Source: Xiphophorus maculatus
Taxonomy: Eukaryota > Chordata > Actinopteri > Cyprinodontiformes > Poeciliidae
Length of the DNA: 64,000 bases
Direction of reading: 5' to 3'
Assembly (NCBI RefSeq): GCF_002775205.1
Contig: NC_036447.1
Span: forward strand, 11,272,501 to 11,336,500
Part shown: one piece after another, positions 11,974 through 42,383 of the stretch
How positions within the stretch are numbered: the first letter of the stretch is position 1
Layout: each line of letters begins with the position of its first letter
Notes under the pieces: model-generated
Seen by the model: only the letters and a program-made list of their open reading frames with translations
What the model was told of the DNA's origin: nothing
Database searches by the model: none
Position numbers and translations under genes: made by a program

Positions 11974-13794
11974 ACTCTGACATAAAAACTTATGTACAAG
12001 TGAGGCCACGGAGTGACAGATTGTTCTTTTTCTGACAAGTTTTTAATTTACAGTTATTACTTTTATGACAAGTTAAAGTTTTAATTACACAGGAGGACAA
12101 ACCTTGTAGGAGCCTCCTAAAGAACCTGCCATGCTGACCACCAGAATGCTCAGATTGTTTTGAGAAAATCTCCTGTATGACCAGTATGTCCAATTTCTAG
12201 TTTTTCCATTCTGATGTTGAAGTGGTTTCGCCAAAACATTCTCCTCCTGTGCTGAAGGCTGCGCCTGCCAGCACTGCCTGGAGCTCTACCGCCTGCGAGG
12301 AAAGAGATAACGCACAAAGAGTGCTTGCAATGCTTTTCCTGCCTCAACAGAGGGAAGGTGGTCAATAATTTAACCAGAAACGAGCCTCATCAGAGCAAAT
12401 ATTCAAGTTTATTGAATATAACTGAAGAGGAGGCTGATACTGTGATCAGAGAAAAGATGAAACAACCGTCAGTGAGAGGATACAATTAAGTCAACTACCT
12501 GTGCTGGTATAATAGCTCTAGGTAAGAAAAAAACAGCAGCAGAAACAAAAGTTTATTGTTAAGATTTTGTTGTATTATCACTGCAGCGCAACTAGCTACT
12601 ACAGGATGGTAGAAAAGTAAAACTGAAAGCTATCCAGACATTTAAGGTCAATTTAAGAAGAATAGTGTTATGTGGTTAGAGATTTAAAAGGTAAATAATG
12701 ATTATTTTGCTGATGAAATGAGCATGTGTGTTTTCTGGATGTAAGTTTTTTTTTGTCAAATAACTAAAATTATGTCCACAGTTTGTCAGATGGAAAAATT
12801 GCCTTGGTGTATCCTGGAAGCAAGGCGCCAACTTTTACCCAGCCTTCAGTCTAACTTTGTAGCATCACAGTCACAGCTAAATGTGTTACAAATCCATGTA
12901 AAGACGCCACAGTAATTACAGTACCTGCCAGACAACTGCTGTGTTTGCACTGAGCATTTATAATGGATGAGACTAGTGGCAGCAAAAGCAGACAAAAAAA
13001 CTAAGAAACATGTAATTTTTCCAAAATAAAATACAATTCCTTGAGGCAACTCAACAGATAGTCACAAAGGTGAATGTTTTAGACCCCAAAACAGGAAAAA
13101 TACACATTTTCTAACTTAGAAATATTAATAACCCTTATCTGTTGTTGGCTCAGAGGATGAGGTTTTGACAAAGCAGCAGCATAGAATAATCATCAAGTTA
13201 ATGAGATGAATAATGTATTTCAAGAAGCTTTAGACATGTTAACATGATGGCACTCAGGTTTGTGTTAGGGTGTTTGACTGACCAAAGAACCCTCGCATCT
13301 GTAAGAGAGTCTGTAAGAGCACTTTGGTCTGCAGGAAGTCAGAATTAACAGGATAAGGGACGACTTTAGGGTAGATTAGATGAACAGGATGATAATGAGG
13401 AACAATCAATATGTCAGAAGAAAGAATAAAATATGGATACTTTAACACAATATTTTTTAGTGTTTTTTTTAAACAAACAAAGAAATTCTTAAAGTAAATC
13501 AAACTACAAAATTACAACCACGTCCTGAAAAATCAATCAATGTGATACTTATGAATTAGCAAACTAAACCTATTTATATATCCAGTGTAGTTTCAACTTA
13601 AAGCAGATCATTGCTAGACCTTATTTATCCAAGATCTGGAAAATAAATGGGTTTACAAAGCAGCAGCCTTCAAATGCATAATTTCAATGAAACTTATTGC
13701 ATAAATGTCTTTACATTTTAATTCTTTGCTTAAAAGCCAAATAATCTAAAACCAAATCAGAAGAAAAACTAGACTGAATGGAAAGATTATCTAT

Positions 13795-13815
13795 CCATCC
13801 ATCCATCCATCCATC
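13795..13815. repeat. (ATCC)n microsatellite
   Basis: Five or so perfect tetranucleotide units. The same motif forms the tail of the SINE at 50390, so this may be a relic SINE tail, though no head is seen nearby. Confidence 0.8.
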
Positions 13816-16800
13816 AACAAACATAAAGAAAGGCAAAGAAAAGTGCAAAATAGTTGATAAAAGTCTTATTATCAAAAGTTGTAATAACATCTCTCTCATT
13901 GCATTGGATTGTAAAGTTTGAAGAGAGAAACCCAGAGAAAGAGAGTAAGAAAAAGAAAAGCTTAGAGCAAAAGAAAAACAAAGAAGAAAATCTAGGATGG
14001 AAACCTTTGTGTCCATCAACTTCATGGCCCAGAAAACACCAACATCAGGAATCAAACATCATATTTGTCCTGGGTTGGGTTTAATAATTTATGACCCACC
14101 TTGGTGTCCTCAAAGCCTCACAGGACATGAAGGAAAGTTTGGGTGATATGAGAATGTCAAGGTGCAGAAAAATAAACAATATTTTGTGTTGTGGAAAAAT
14201 CAGTCCTGTCAATCAGTCTGACTCCAAAGCTGAGATACAAGTAATAACTTTTCTTCTCCAGAGCAGAAAAATAAAAAATAAATAAAAAAACTAGCTAAGA
14301 GCAGCTTTCTGGATAAAGCTGCAGAGTAAATCCAGGTCTAAAAGTCATTTTAAGAAACCCAAGAATAAGTTAATTTAAAACAACCCTAAAGAAACAAACA
14401 AAAAAGACTACTATGTTCTAAACTTGCAGAAATAGACCAAGAAGAGCATCATTTGACATGTGCTGATATGCATCTAAATGAACAGATTTCCATAACAGCT
14501 TCAGGGTACTAACCTTTTCCTGTTATTCATATTTTAACCATCTCAGGAACATTATCTATGTGATAAAGGATCATTTCAACTCAATCTAATGATGTCCTTC
14601 TGCAAATGTCTTTTCAGAGGGTAAAATGTTTGAGTGAGTGTTCAAGCAAAGTCAGAGCTTTAAGCTCTTTTTAGCTACAAAGTCATCCTTAAATGTTCTT
14701 TCCTCCTAACCCCCATAACCATTCTCTCAAAATATCATTTGGCAATATCTCTCTCTCAATTTTTAGAATCTGAAGCTAATTTTACCAACTGCTACAATTA
14801 GCTTTTGTCTTTTGGTTCAGGCCTTGGTATAATTATTCTTTCACACCAGCTCGTCACCTGCTGCCCTTCATTTCGTGTCTCTTATTACTAGACTATGCCA
14901 GGGGTGTGGAGTCATCATAGGAAGTATTCATGCCAGAAATAGAGCCAAGGCGGCCGGGATAAGAGTTAAACTGTAACAGACTGCGGCAGTGCTCATTTGG
15001 CTGATGTTCAGTCTCAGCAGAATGGAGTTGATGAGATGAGCTTTTGGGTGTGGAAAAGGGGGGAGGAAAAAAAAAAAAGATCGCCTGGCTCTGTATTCAG
15101 ACTATGTGTCACTCCACCAGAGCACCACAAAAAGAGGACTCTGTAGGATGTACTGAAATACACTAGGTGTTAAGTATTTTATATACTGATATAACTACAT
15201 ATCCATTAAGAAAGCACACATTGCTTTACATTTCTATATTTCTTAAAAAAAGATTTTCTGCATTAATTAGATTCACTGTACTGCTGACACCTTTAAAAAT
15301 CTACTTCATCCTCCACCTCTGCCACCTGCTGTCAGTCTCACAGCAGACACCTTGTCTCATTTATTGACAAAATGACAGCCTTAATTACCAAACTGTTCAC
15401 ACTCAAATCACTCCCTAATCAAGAACATCACTTATGAAAATTTCCACCGACCTGTCGACGCAACTCAACTCTACACGACTTGGATGGTTTTTCTTTATAA
15501 TTGAATAAAGGCTCTATAGTGGGTGGGCAGCAGTGGCGTGCACAGATATTTTGGAAACAGCTGCTCCGGTGGAAAAAGGGCACCTTGTTTGAAAAGTATG
15601 TGTCATTAGAAACAAACTTAAATATTGAACACATAAGACTACATTTTATTCAATACGATTATGTGTATGATTTTAAAAAACCATCCTGAAAATTTCACCC
15701 CCCAAAAAATGGCTTACCTTGCCTTCTGGTGATGCAAGCTAAGCAATTAGTTCGAGATTGAGTCAAAAGGCTTTTAGCTCTGTGAGGAGAAAGCTCTGAA
15801 GCTTGGAAACATCCGCTCTGAGGAGGAGCTGCGTCTCCAAGGCGGCACTCGGTCCACCCAGGCGTTTTGCACAGCTGATTGTTGGCCCTGGGAAATTAAA
15901 GGATTTAACATTCATTCATGCTCTAACATGAATGAAAGAATCAAGGCAACACTCCAGACTCATTTTTGATGATGACATTAAAACGTGACGTAAAGCTAAA
16001 CAAAAGTTAATTTTACATAATACTGTCCTTTTAATAATTACCAAGATTAGGTCAAAATTTCTTTTTGTTCATTTAAAAAAAAATGCATAAAGCTATATCC
16101 TGGTAGCTGTGGTTTATCTGACTAAGGCATGTTACAATAAGATGTGACAGCCTGTGGGAAATATTGCACATTTTGGAAGCAACAGGAAGCAGCAGGTAGG
16201 GCGAAGAAGGGTTTAATTATAAAGCAAAAAAAAAAAATACATTTACAAATGTTCTCAAGAAATGACAATTAGAAAATGCAATAAATTAGAACAAAGAACA
16301 ATGGATGAAGGATTTATAGTGACGGGAACTAATGAAGAGCAATGAGGCTAGGCAAGTTGAATACTCTGGGCAAGGAATGGGAATGACAGGGAAACAAGAG
16401 GAACTAATCAGAGGGAAGTGGAAGCAGCTGAGAGACAGAGACAGAACAGCACACAAGCAGATGAGAAATAAGATAAAAAAAACAGCTGAGAAAAGGAGAA
16501 TGCTGTCAGGCTAAGCTAAGGGAAGGTGAAAGATAAGCAGGAGGCAAATCACAAATTAGAAACTAAGCGAAGATGAACACAATTTGAAGAACCTCTACAT
16601 TTACAAAAATATTAAACCAGATAGTACACAAAATAGAGAAAAGAATTATAGGTGCATCCAAAACAAAACAAAACAAAAAAAGTAAAACAGAAACACAAAT
16701 CAAAGAAAAAGCCCAAACTCCTACAGATTACGGCAATCTTCCTCTTCTTAATTCGGTTTAACACAGAAAACTGAAACGTGTCTTGTAATGCATCCTGCTG

Positions 16801-17619
16801 GATTTTCACTCACTTTGAAAAGGTTTGTAAGCTTTTCCCACTTCGAGAGCTGACTGATCCAAGAACGCTGAACCTTTCATGATGGAGACAGTATTGGGGT
16901 TTTTTCTGAGGGTTTGTTTTTGAAGCGTGACAACTGCATGAGCCGTCCTACTTCTGTCACTGGATTATTCTGACACTCAGCCTCAGCTGCAACCGGTTTC
17001 AGTCCTCAACGTGTCGATGAGCTTTCCATGGAAGATCTGCGAAAAGAACATTTGCATCATTTTTGTTTTTCGAAACTGTGAACATTTAAAGATTAAAATA
17101 CACCAACCCTCCACACAAAAACATAGAAGCTCAATGTTTAAAGCATTTGCATGGATATGCCACTGAATATCTTACAGAGGAAAACACTGAGCTTTATGCT
17201 TTCTGTGACTGTGTCATATTTAGGGTTAATAAAGGATCCACATATAGAGACAGACTGTTTATCACTAAACTGTTCTTTAGTAATAAACAATAAGGAGAAT
17301 TTACAGGGGAAAAGGAGAACAAACAGGAGGACTGAGCTAAAAACAATAATAACCAGCAATGTTATATACTGAGGTGAAAGTGGAGAATGACAGGTGAGAT
17401 AATCAGGAAATTAGGAACAGCTGTGGAGGAACGTAAACAGAGGCAAGGTAAATAATAAGCACCAGATACAACAAGACACAGAAACTACCAAAGAAGTCCA
17501 AGAATACTAACTAATCTAAGAGAAATAAATCCAAATTCATGGAACAAAAATAAACTAAGAAACTAAACACAAAGGGAGGCAACACCTTTCTAACAATTGA
17601 AAGTTTCATTTAGAAGCCC

Positions 17620-17919
17620 CAGGGGTGCCGCCAGGAATTTTGGGCCCTCTGACAGAAAATTAAATTGCCCCCCTAGCCCCGCTGCTCAGTTCAGGGCAAA
17701 TATGGATGTGTGGTTTTTGGTCTGGGAGGGGTAACATTTAATTTTTACTGCTAAAAACAATCTTCAAAAACCCAATATGATTAATTTTGTAATTGACAGG
17801 GCCCCAATTTTTATTTTTATTTCTATGAACAAAAAATAAATAAATAAATTGTGGAGGGCCCCTTGTCGGTCAGGGGGCTTTAGAATTGTCATCACTTTCC
17901 CCCCTATGCGGCGCCCCTG
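17620..17919. mobile_element. Non-autonomous hAT-type MITE, 300 bp, with 8-bp target duplication
   Basis: The ends are inverted: left caggggtgccgcc, right (reverse complement) caggggcgccgca. The element is flanked by a perfect 8-bp direct repeat, agaagccc, at 17612-17619 and 17920-17927. An 8-bp duplication with CAGGGGCG-type ends is the hallmark of the hAT superfamily. The interior is A/T-rich with 'gggcccc' blocks near both ends and no coding capacity. Confidence 0.88.
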
Positions 17920-18478
17920 AGAAGCCCCCTAGTGGAGACACTCACCTTCTGTTATTTCTCATCAGCAATACTTGATCAACATCCAGTATGTAGGCCAGTG
18001 CTGGAGTTTACGGCTGTTAAGATTTCTGCTGCCTCAGAGACGTTCCGCACGTACCGACACTGCTTCTTTGAATTTGTCTGTCTGTCAGGCTCAATTACGC
18101 ACAGGCCTTATTCAGGCTAAAAATAAACACTAAAGATGCAAGCATGCCCCTTTTTGCATAAAGAGGCAGGAGAAATGAGCTCACATTGTCCCTGCAGGCT
18201 TGCAGAAGTTCTGCTGTCAATTTTCTTCTGATCGGCGTCGGCAAATATTTTCTCCAAGCTGCTTTCTGCTGTGTAAAAACAAATTTTGCACGTGTTATTT
18301 CCAAATGTAAGTGGAAAAGATAAATCAGAGGAACATCTTACAAAATACAGAGTGGAGGGGGTTCCATTCTCGACTGCAACTCTGCTCATAACAGATGTTG
18401 AAAACTTTTTCTTGAAGAACAGATAAAAAAATTCCCTGGATAGAGATAGATAGATAGAGAGCAGAGCAGCAACCTGCC

Positions 18479-18544
18479 AGATTAACTCTCAGATTAACTT
18501 CTGAGAGTTAATCTGAAACTTTCAGAAGAGTTTCAGATTAACTC
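18479..18544. repeat. Two interlocking perfect hairpins
   Basis: First hairpin: 14-bp arms 18479-18492 / 18501-18514, loop 8 nt. Second: 16-bp arms 18505-18520 / 18529-18544, loop 8 nt. The right arm of the first overlaps the left arm of the second, so the word agttaatct occurs in alternating orientations. No mismatch in either stem. Confidence 0.9.
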
Positions 18545-18599
18545 CACTCCTTCATCAGAAAAAAATGTTCCACCTTCTGTACTTTCAGCATATTAGGAT

Positions 18600-18920
18600 A
18601 AATTACAATTGCTTGGAATCAAATTGTTCCTCACTTCTTTTCCACATTTTGTCACTCTATAGCCATAAATTTAAATGTATTTTTATTGGAATATTATGTG
18701 ACAGACAAATGCAAAGTAGTGTTTATGAATTCAGCTCAAAGGCCTGATTTTTACTCATTCTTCTTTGGAAAATAGCTAAAACTCAGACAGAGTCATTTTC
18801 CAATTCTTGCTCAAATATTTCCACTGAATTTAGACTTTGACTAGGCCATTCTATCGTGACTGTATTTTCATCGGAACTATGCTATTGTAGCTCTGGTTGG
18901 TTGTTGAGTGTATTGTTATT
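18600..18920. mobile_element. Decayed Tc1/mariner-type interspersed repeat
   Basis: The segment contains 'ttttccacattttgtcactctat', 'ttattggaatattatgtgacagac' and 'gactaggccattctat...tgtagctctgg', words I associate with a very common fish non-autonomous DNA transposon. No clear ends remain. A related fragment seems to lie at 47508-48060. Assignment is from memory and would need a repeat-library search. Confidence 0.45.
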
Positions 18921-20235
18921 TTGGATGTTATTTTGGGTTATAGCTGGAAACACATGCTGTTTATATGTAAAATAATGATTCTTCCTCCACTTTTAATACT
19001 CTTTTACTTTCTGCTTGTCTGCCAAAAAGCATTTCAATAAAATACATGGAAGGCTGTGGGTGTTAAATGGCAAAACGTAAAATAATTTAAAAAACTTACA
19101 CAAGCCGCTGTATGAACCATGTTCTACTCCAGCCGAAACCCTCAGTGTTAAAAAAGAGAAAAAGACAAAAACGTTTCGTCCAGTAAACAATCAGCTGCTC
19201 TTTGTGTTCTGACACTGAAATGGGGAATAATGGTGAGACATACAGGGAGCCATTAGATCAAGTCAAAAAGGGACAAAAATGTACCAACTGCATTTCAAGA
19301 TGAACATGATGCCTTTAAAATGTCAAGCAATCTGCATTTCTTTTTCATTTCTGAACAGTGAGGATTTCATCTGACTTCATAATGATGTATTGAAGCTTTT
19401 TGCAGAACAAAAATAAGCAGGAGGTTAATGGGGTTTCTGCTTGAGCAGCCAGTAGAAAAACACAACAATAATATATAAAGAATATGCAGTCTGAAACTGC
19501 GTCGCCTCTCTGCCTTGTAGTTACAGCTTTGTTTGTACTGAAGACACATTCGGCGGAGAGGATGTTGACTTGACAACAGCAGATCTTCAGATTAAAGAGC
19601 TACTACTCATTGTTTCCCTTTGTCTGCTTGAAATGAAGCACTGTTATTCCTTCCTGCTGTCTGTTACTGCTGAAATAGTAACTGTAAGATATTGATCTTA
19701 ATGCCAAGGAGAAAATCTCAACAAGTCCAAACATTGTTTTTATGCTCATGAATCTGTGTGGACTTGATATTTTCAAGTATCATCACACCAAGCAAACAGC
19801 ACAATAGTCTTCACCCCTAAAGGCAACAACTGCTGAATAACTTTAAATCGATCCGTAGACGGCAGCAGCCAATATTATTTCTGTAAAAAATGTGGTGCTG
19901 TGTGATGTGTGCATGCCGGTCACTTTGGGGTCGTGAATTGTTCAGACAGAAGTCTAATTATGAACAACCAGGCATTTTATCCATTTATTGGGGAGTTCAA
20001 AAGCTTAACCTTGCTGTATGCAAGGTTCTTGTTCTACAACCCACAGCAAAAATCAAACATGGAGAACCAACATTTAGCTAAAACTCAACCCAGAACAACT
20101 GGAATCAATATCTAGCTTCATACCTCCAGAACAAACTTAAGAAACCCCTTTTAGTTTATAAATCATGGACTACTTATTCTTATTAAACATGGGGAGCCAA
20201 TATTTAGCTTTGTATTTTACCTTTATGTCTTTCTT

Positions 20236-20332
20236 TTGGTTTTGTTTTTATTTCCTTCTAATTCACGTACCGCACCTTGAACTGCCTTGTTGCTGAAAAT
20301 GTGCTATATAAATAAAATTACCTTACCTTATG
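20236..20332 (+). mobile_element. LINE 3' tail fragment
   Basis: The stretch 'gcaccttgaactgcc', 'gtgctatataaataaaatt' followed by ccttacctta is the typical 3' end of a fish non-LTR retrotransposon, with a short tandem pentamer as tail. Only the last about 100 bp are present, as expected from 5' truncation. Confidence 0.6.
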
Positions 20333-21388
20333 TTGGCCCGGCCCAGAACCCAACCCTATGGTGTTCCATCTTGATCCAGTTGAAAGTTAGAAAGATCTTC
20401 TGATTAGTTTTAAGCAAAATTAAGTTACGATAAACAAAGGGCCACTTAAACTCATCCACTTTCTGGAAAAAAAGAGCAGTAAATTATCTTTACATGCCCA
20501 CATTTGCTGAAAATTATCTGTAACTACTGATTATTGATTATTTATTTACAATATTACGTATTATCGCTAACCGGCAATGATATCCAACCACAACATATGT
20601 TGATCCAACTATCTTCAGGAATCTTTCACCTCTGCTGTAAAAATGACTACTTTTCTCACATACCTTATTTACTAGAAAATTGATATTCTAATTTTAACTC
20701 TCAAGAAGATTGCAGTACGAAACTCAGAGTGTTTGGAAATGAATCTCAAACAAATATTTTCATGCAGAAAAAAAAGAAGTGGATCTATGGAGAGCAGCGA
20801 GGCGACAGCATCCCCCCTTTCCGTTGAGGATAGAGAGCGCTGAACTGTGGAAAACACCATATGGAAGCTGATGAAAATAGTTCAGTCTGAACTAAAATCA
20901 AACATGTAAAGCCACTCACAACTCCAGCTCTGATACCACACGATGAGACATAAACAAACACAATAAAACAAGAAGGTTTTCAAGTTGTATTTCTTCTCTG
21001 TAGTTTCATTCAGCCATGCTGTAGCCAAGGATGGAGAATTTGCTCCGCTGCAGAGCTGTGGGAGCAATTTCACACATCATCAGTCCGCTTCAGTATCTCA
21101 TCACAGAAACACCGAGACCATTTTTAGTTGAAAGAAAACATCGCTGTCGTTTTTAGCTGGCAATGCTGCGGAGCTTCGGTCAGATAGTTAGTCAATAAAA
21201 CTTTCATGATTGATTTTTTTTTTGTTTGTTTTTTTTTTACACAGCAATTCATGGTTGTAAATGTAGCCAAAACCCCATCATATCATCCACCGGCATCCTT
21301 TCACATTTGATCTTAAATTGCTGTCATCATCATTGTTGAGTGTTTTGTAGATTGCTATGATTCTCTGTGACATAAAAAAAAAATCTAA

Positions 21389-21413
21389 CAGTTACTTTCA
21401 TTGAAAGTAACTG
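21389..21413. repeat. Near-perfect short palindrome
   Basis: Twelve-bp arms (cagttactttca / tgaaagtaactg) around a single central base. Confidence 0.85.
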
Positions 21414-22161
21414 AAACACTGAAAACACAGAAGCACTTAATGTTATTGTGATCTACTAAGCGGGTTGCTATGTCTGTTGTTACAGATGTAAAAAATTAAG
21501 TTTAAAAAATGACTATTATTACTATTATTTTGAGTAATGCACCACTACTCACCAAGAAAATGAAGTCTCTACTGTCATCTACAGGCTAAAACAAGAAACA
21601 GATGCTACATATAGCATATGTGCATTTTATATAGATCCTACATAAATACACATTGTGACATGTACTGTACATGTAACGTATCTTGTAATTGTGACTTTGA
21701 AAGTTAAAATTATGACTTCCTGTTGGGCTTTTATTTTTTTTTTTCATGGCAGAAATAGGTTTCCATTATTGCACACTCAAGGCAAACCTGTAAAAGAAAC
21801 CTACTAAACCTTATTAAATTTCACTTTAAACCCTAATCTGCCAGGCGGGTGAAAAAATTTGGGCTCAACTGTACATGGACCATTACGGTCAAAGCTTTGA
21901 TTACTCCAAAATAAAAATGCTTATCTCCATGCAAATTCATAAAATCATCACAGGCTTCAGTAAGGGCAAATGTATTTTATTTCTTTAAATATAAAATACT
22001 CCAAAGTACACAATGTGTTCAGACAGTATTGATGAATATGTCAGCCTCAATAAACGGTGAACAGAAAAACTATATGGGTAGTTTGGCTGTCTGATTGAAA
22101 TAGTGACAGTTTCATGTGCACAAGAAAATAGGACTGAAAATAAAAGTTTTCTGAAGTTAAA

Positions 22162-22180
22162 ATAATAATAATAATAATAA
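22162..22180. repeat. (AAT)n microsatellite
   Basis: About six perfect trinucleotide units. Confidence 0.85.
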
Positions 22181-23320
22181 AAAAGACTGGTGAAAATATC
22201 CCCCTTTGGCATAAACTGTATCTAACAAGGACCAAGCATTAAAATAAACAACCTACCGCTATAAGAGAAAAACTGCAACTTGTCGGTCACTAGACCAGGA
22301 ACGGGACACAGCTAAAAACAGTTCATGTGATTTACATGAAAACATATTTCCTCTACTGATGACGTCAGTAAAACAACTTTGAAAATAGGAAAACCTGCAG
22401 ATGCTGACATCGGAAAACCAAGTATGCTATTTTTGATACTACTCACCAAACATGCCACAGAGAGTGATGTGCTGCTGGTTTCTAGGAAAAATAAAAGTAT
22501 CCCACTGATTTCCCTGTCTTCCCTTAAGCTTTCTCACAGAAACACTTACGAGTTGATGAAAACAAAATTTGAATTTACCATGTTCAAGATTGAATATACT
22601 ATAACACTACTTTCAGGACAACTTGCCAACAATAACCATGCTGGGACCCCAACACAAACTTTGCAGGATTCATAGAGATCAGGCCTTACTGTCAACTACA
22701 GATTTGATTTTCTGTACAGGGCTCTCATATGCGCATTAAATAATCCACAGCCAATTTCTTCACCAATGAGAGCATCAAAACAATCCTCAATATTGTATGT
22801 GGCGTAATATTTGTGTGTTTTTTTTTAAATTGTTGATTTAACTTTCTAGAAACAACCAAGAAGTGCTAAAATAATCAGCTAAAAGTTATAAACATGGTTA
22901 AATTTTATGTGTACAAATAGCGACAAAGTCCTCAGTACAGTTTTAACTGTAGCCTTCATACAATCCTCCACAACATCGTTAAATCAGTTGTGAAATAAGA
23001 GGAGACACGCTTTGTTCGTTCTCCCATAAAAAGGGGACGTTGGCGGCTCCTACGATAAGTGTGGTAAAAGCAGGGCCAATTTGCATCATCTCGCGTCTTC
23101 AAAGTGGATGTGGGTGATTCGCTGTCATTATTGTTCATATTTGGTTCAGTTCTCAAGTTTCAGAAACCTGTTTAGCCTCAGTACTGGTCAGCTCAGATCC
23201 TCCGACTGCCAGTTTGTTAGCCTATCTAAGCACCAAAGGGTTGGAAATGTTCCTTGATTTACCAGAAAACAAAATCATAAAGCCCCATGTGGGTCTCTGT
23301 CCCGTCCATCCAGACCGACA

Positions 23321-42383
<19,063 letters not shown>

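Larger units (their letters stand above)
10530..17611. other. Gene-poor spacer, left part
   Basis: I see no supportable gene. Contents noted: a degraded SINE head (11901-11973), an (ATCC)n microsatellite (13795-13815), a possible interspersed repeat starting 'cagtggcgtgcacag' near 15533, and two stretches (about 16160-16520 and 17370-17560) sharing words such as 'aatcagg', 'gaggaac' and 'acagctg' with the LTR fossil at 51125. Short reading frames here look random. Confidence 0.5.
17928..23320. other. Gene-poor spacer, right part, including suz12 3' flank
   Basis: No gene recognised. Contents: two interlocking hairpins (18479-18544), a decayed DNA-transposon-like repeat (about 18600-18920), a LINE 3' tail (20236-20332), a compact palindrome (21389-21413) and an (AAT)n microsatellite (22162-22180). 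Part of 22900-23320 is probably suz12 3' UTR, but I could not identify a convincing polyadenylation signal. Confidence 0.45.

Noticed and set aside
12150-12365. Cys-containing plus-strand stretch (SSCAEGCACQHC) and an acceptor-like site on the minus strand near 12297
   Set aside because: Considered as an exon of a TNF-receptor-type gene because TNFRSF13C lies near SEPTIN3 in human, but spacing of cysteines does not fit and no partner exon was found.
22379-22675. 98-codon plus-strand reading frame in the gene-poor spacer
   Set aside because: No homology that I recognise, no splice or promoter context; length is within chance for AT-rich DNA of this size.
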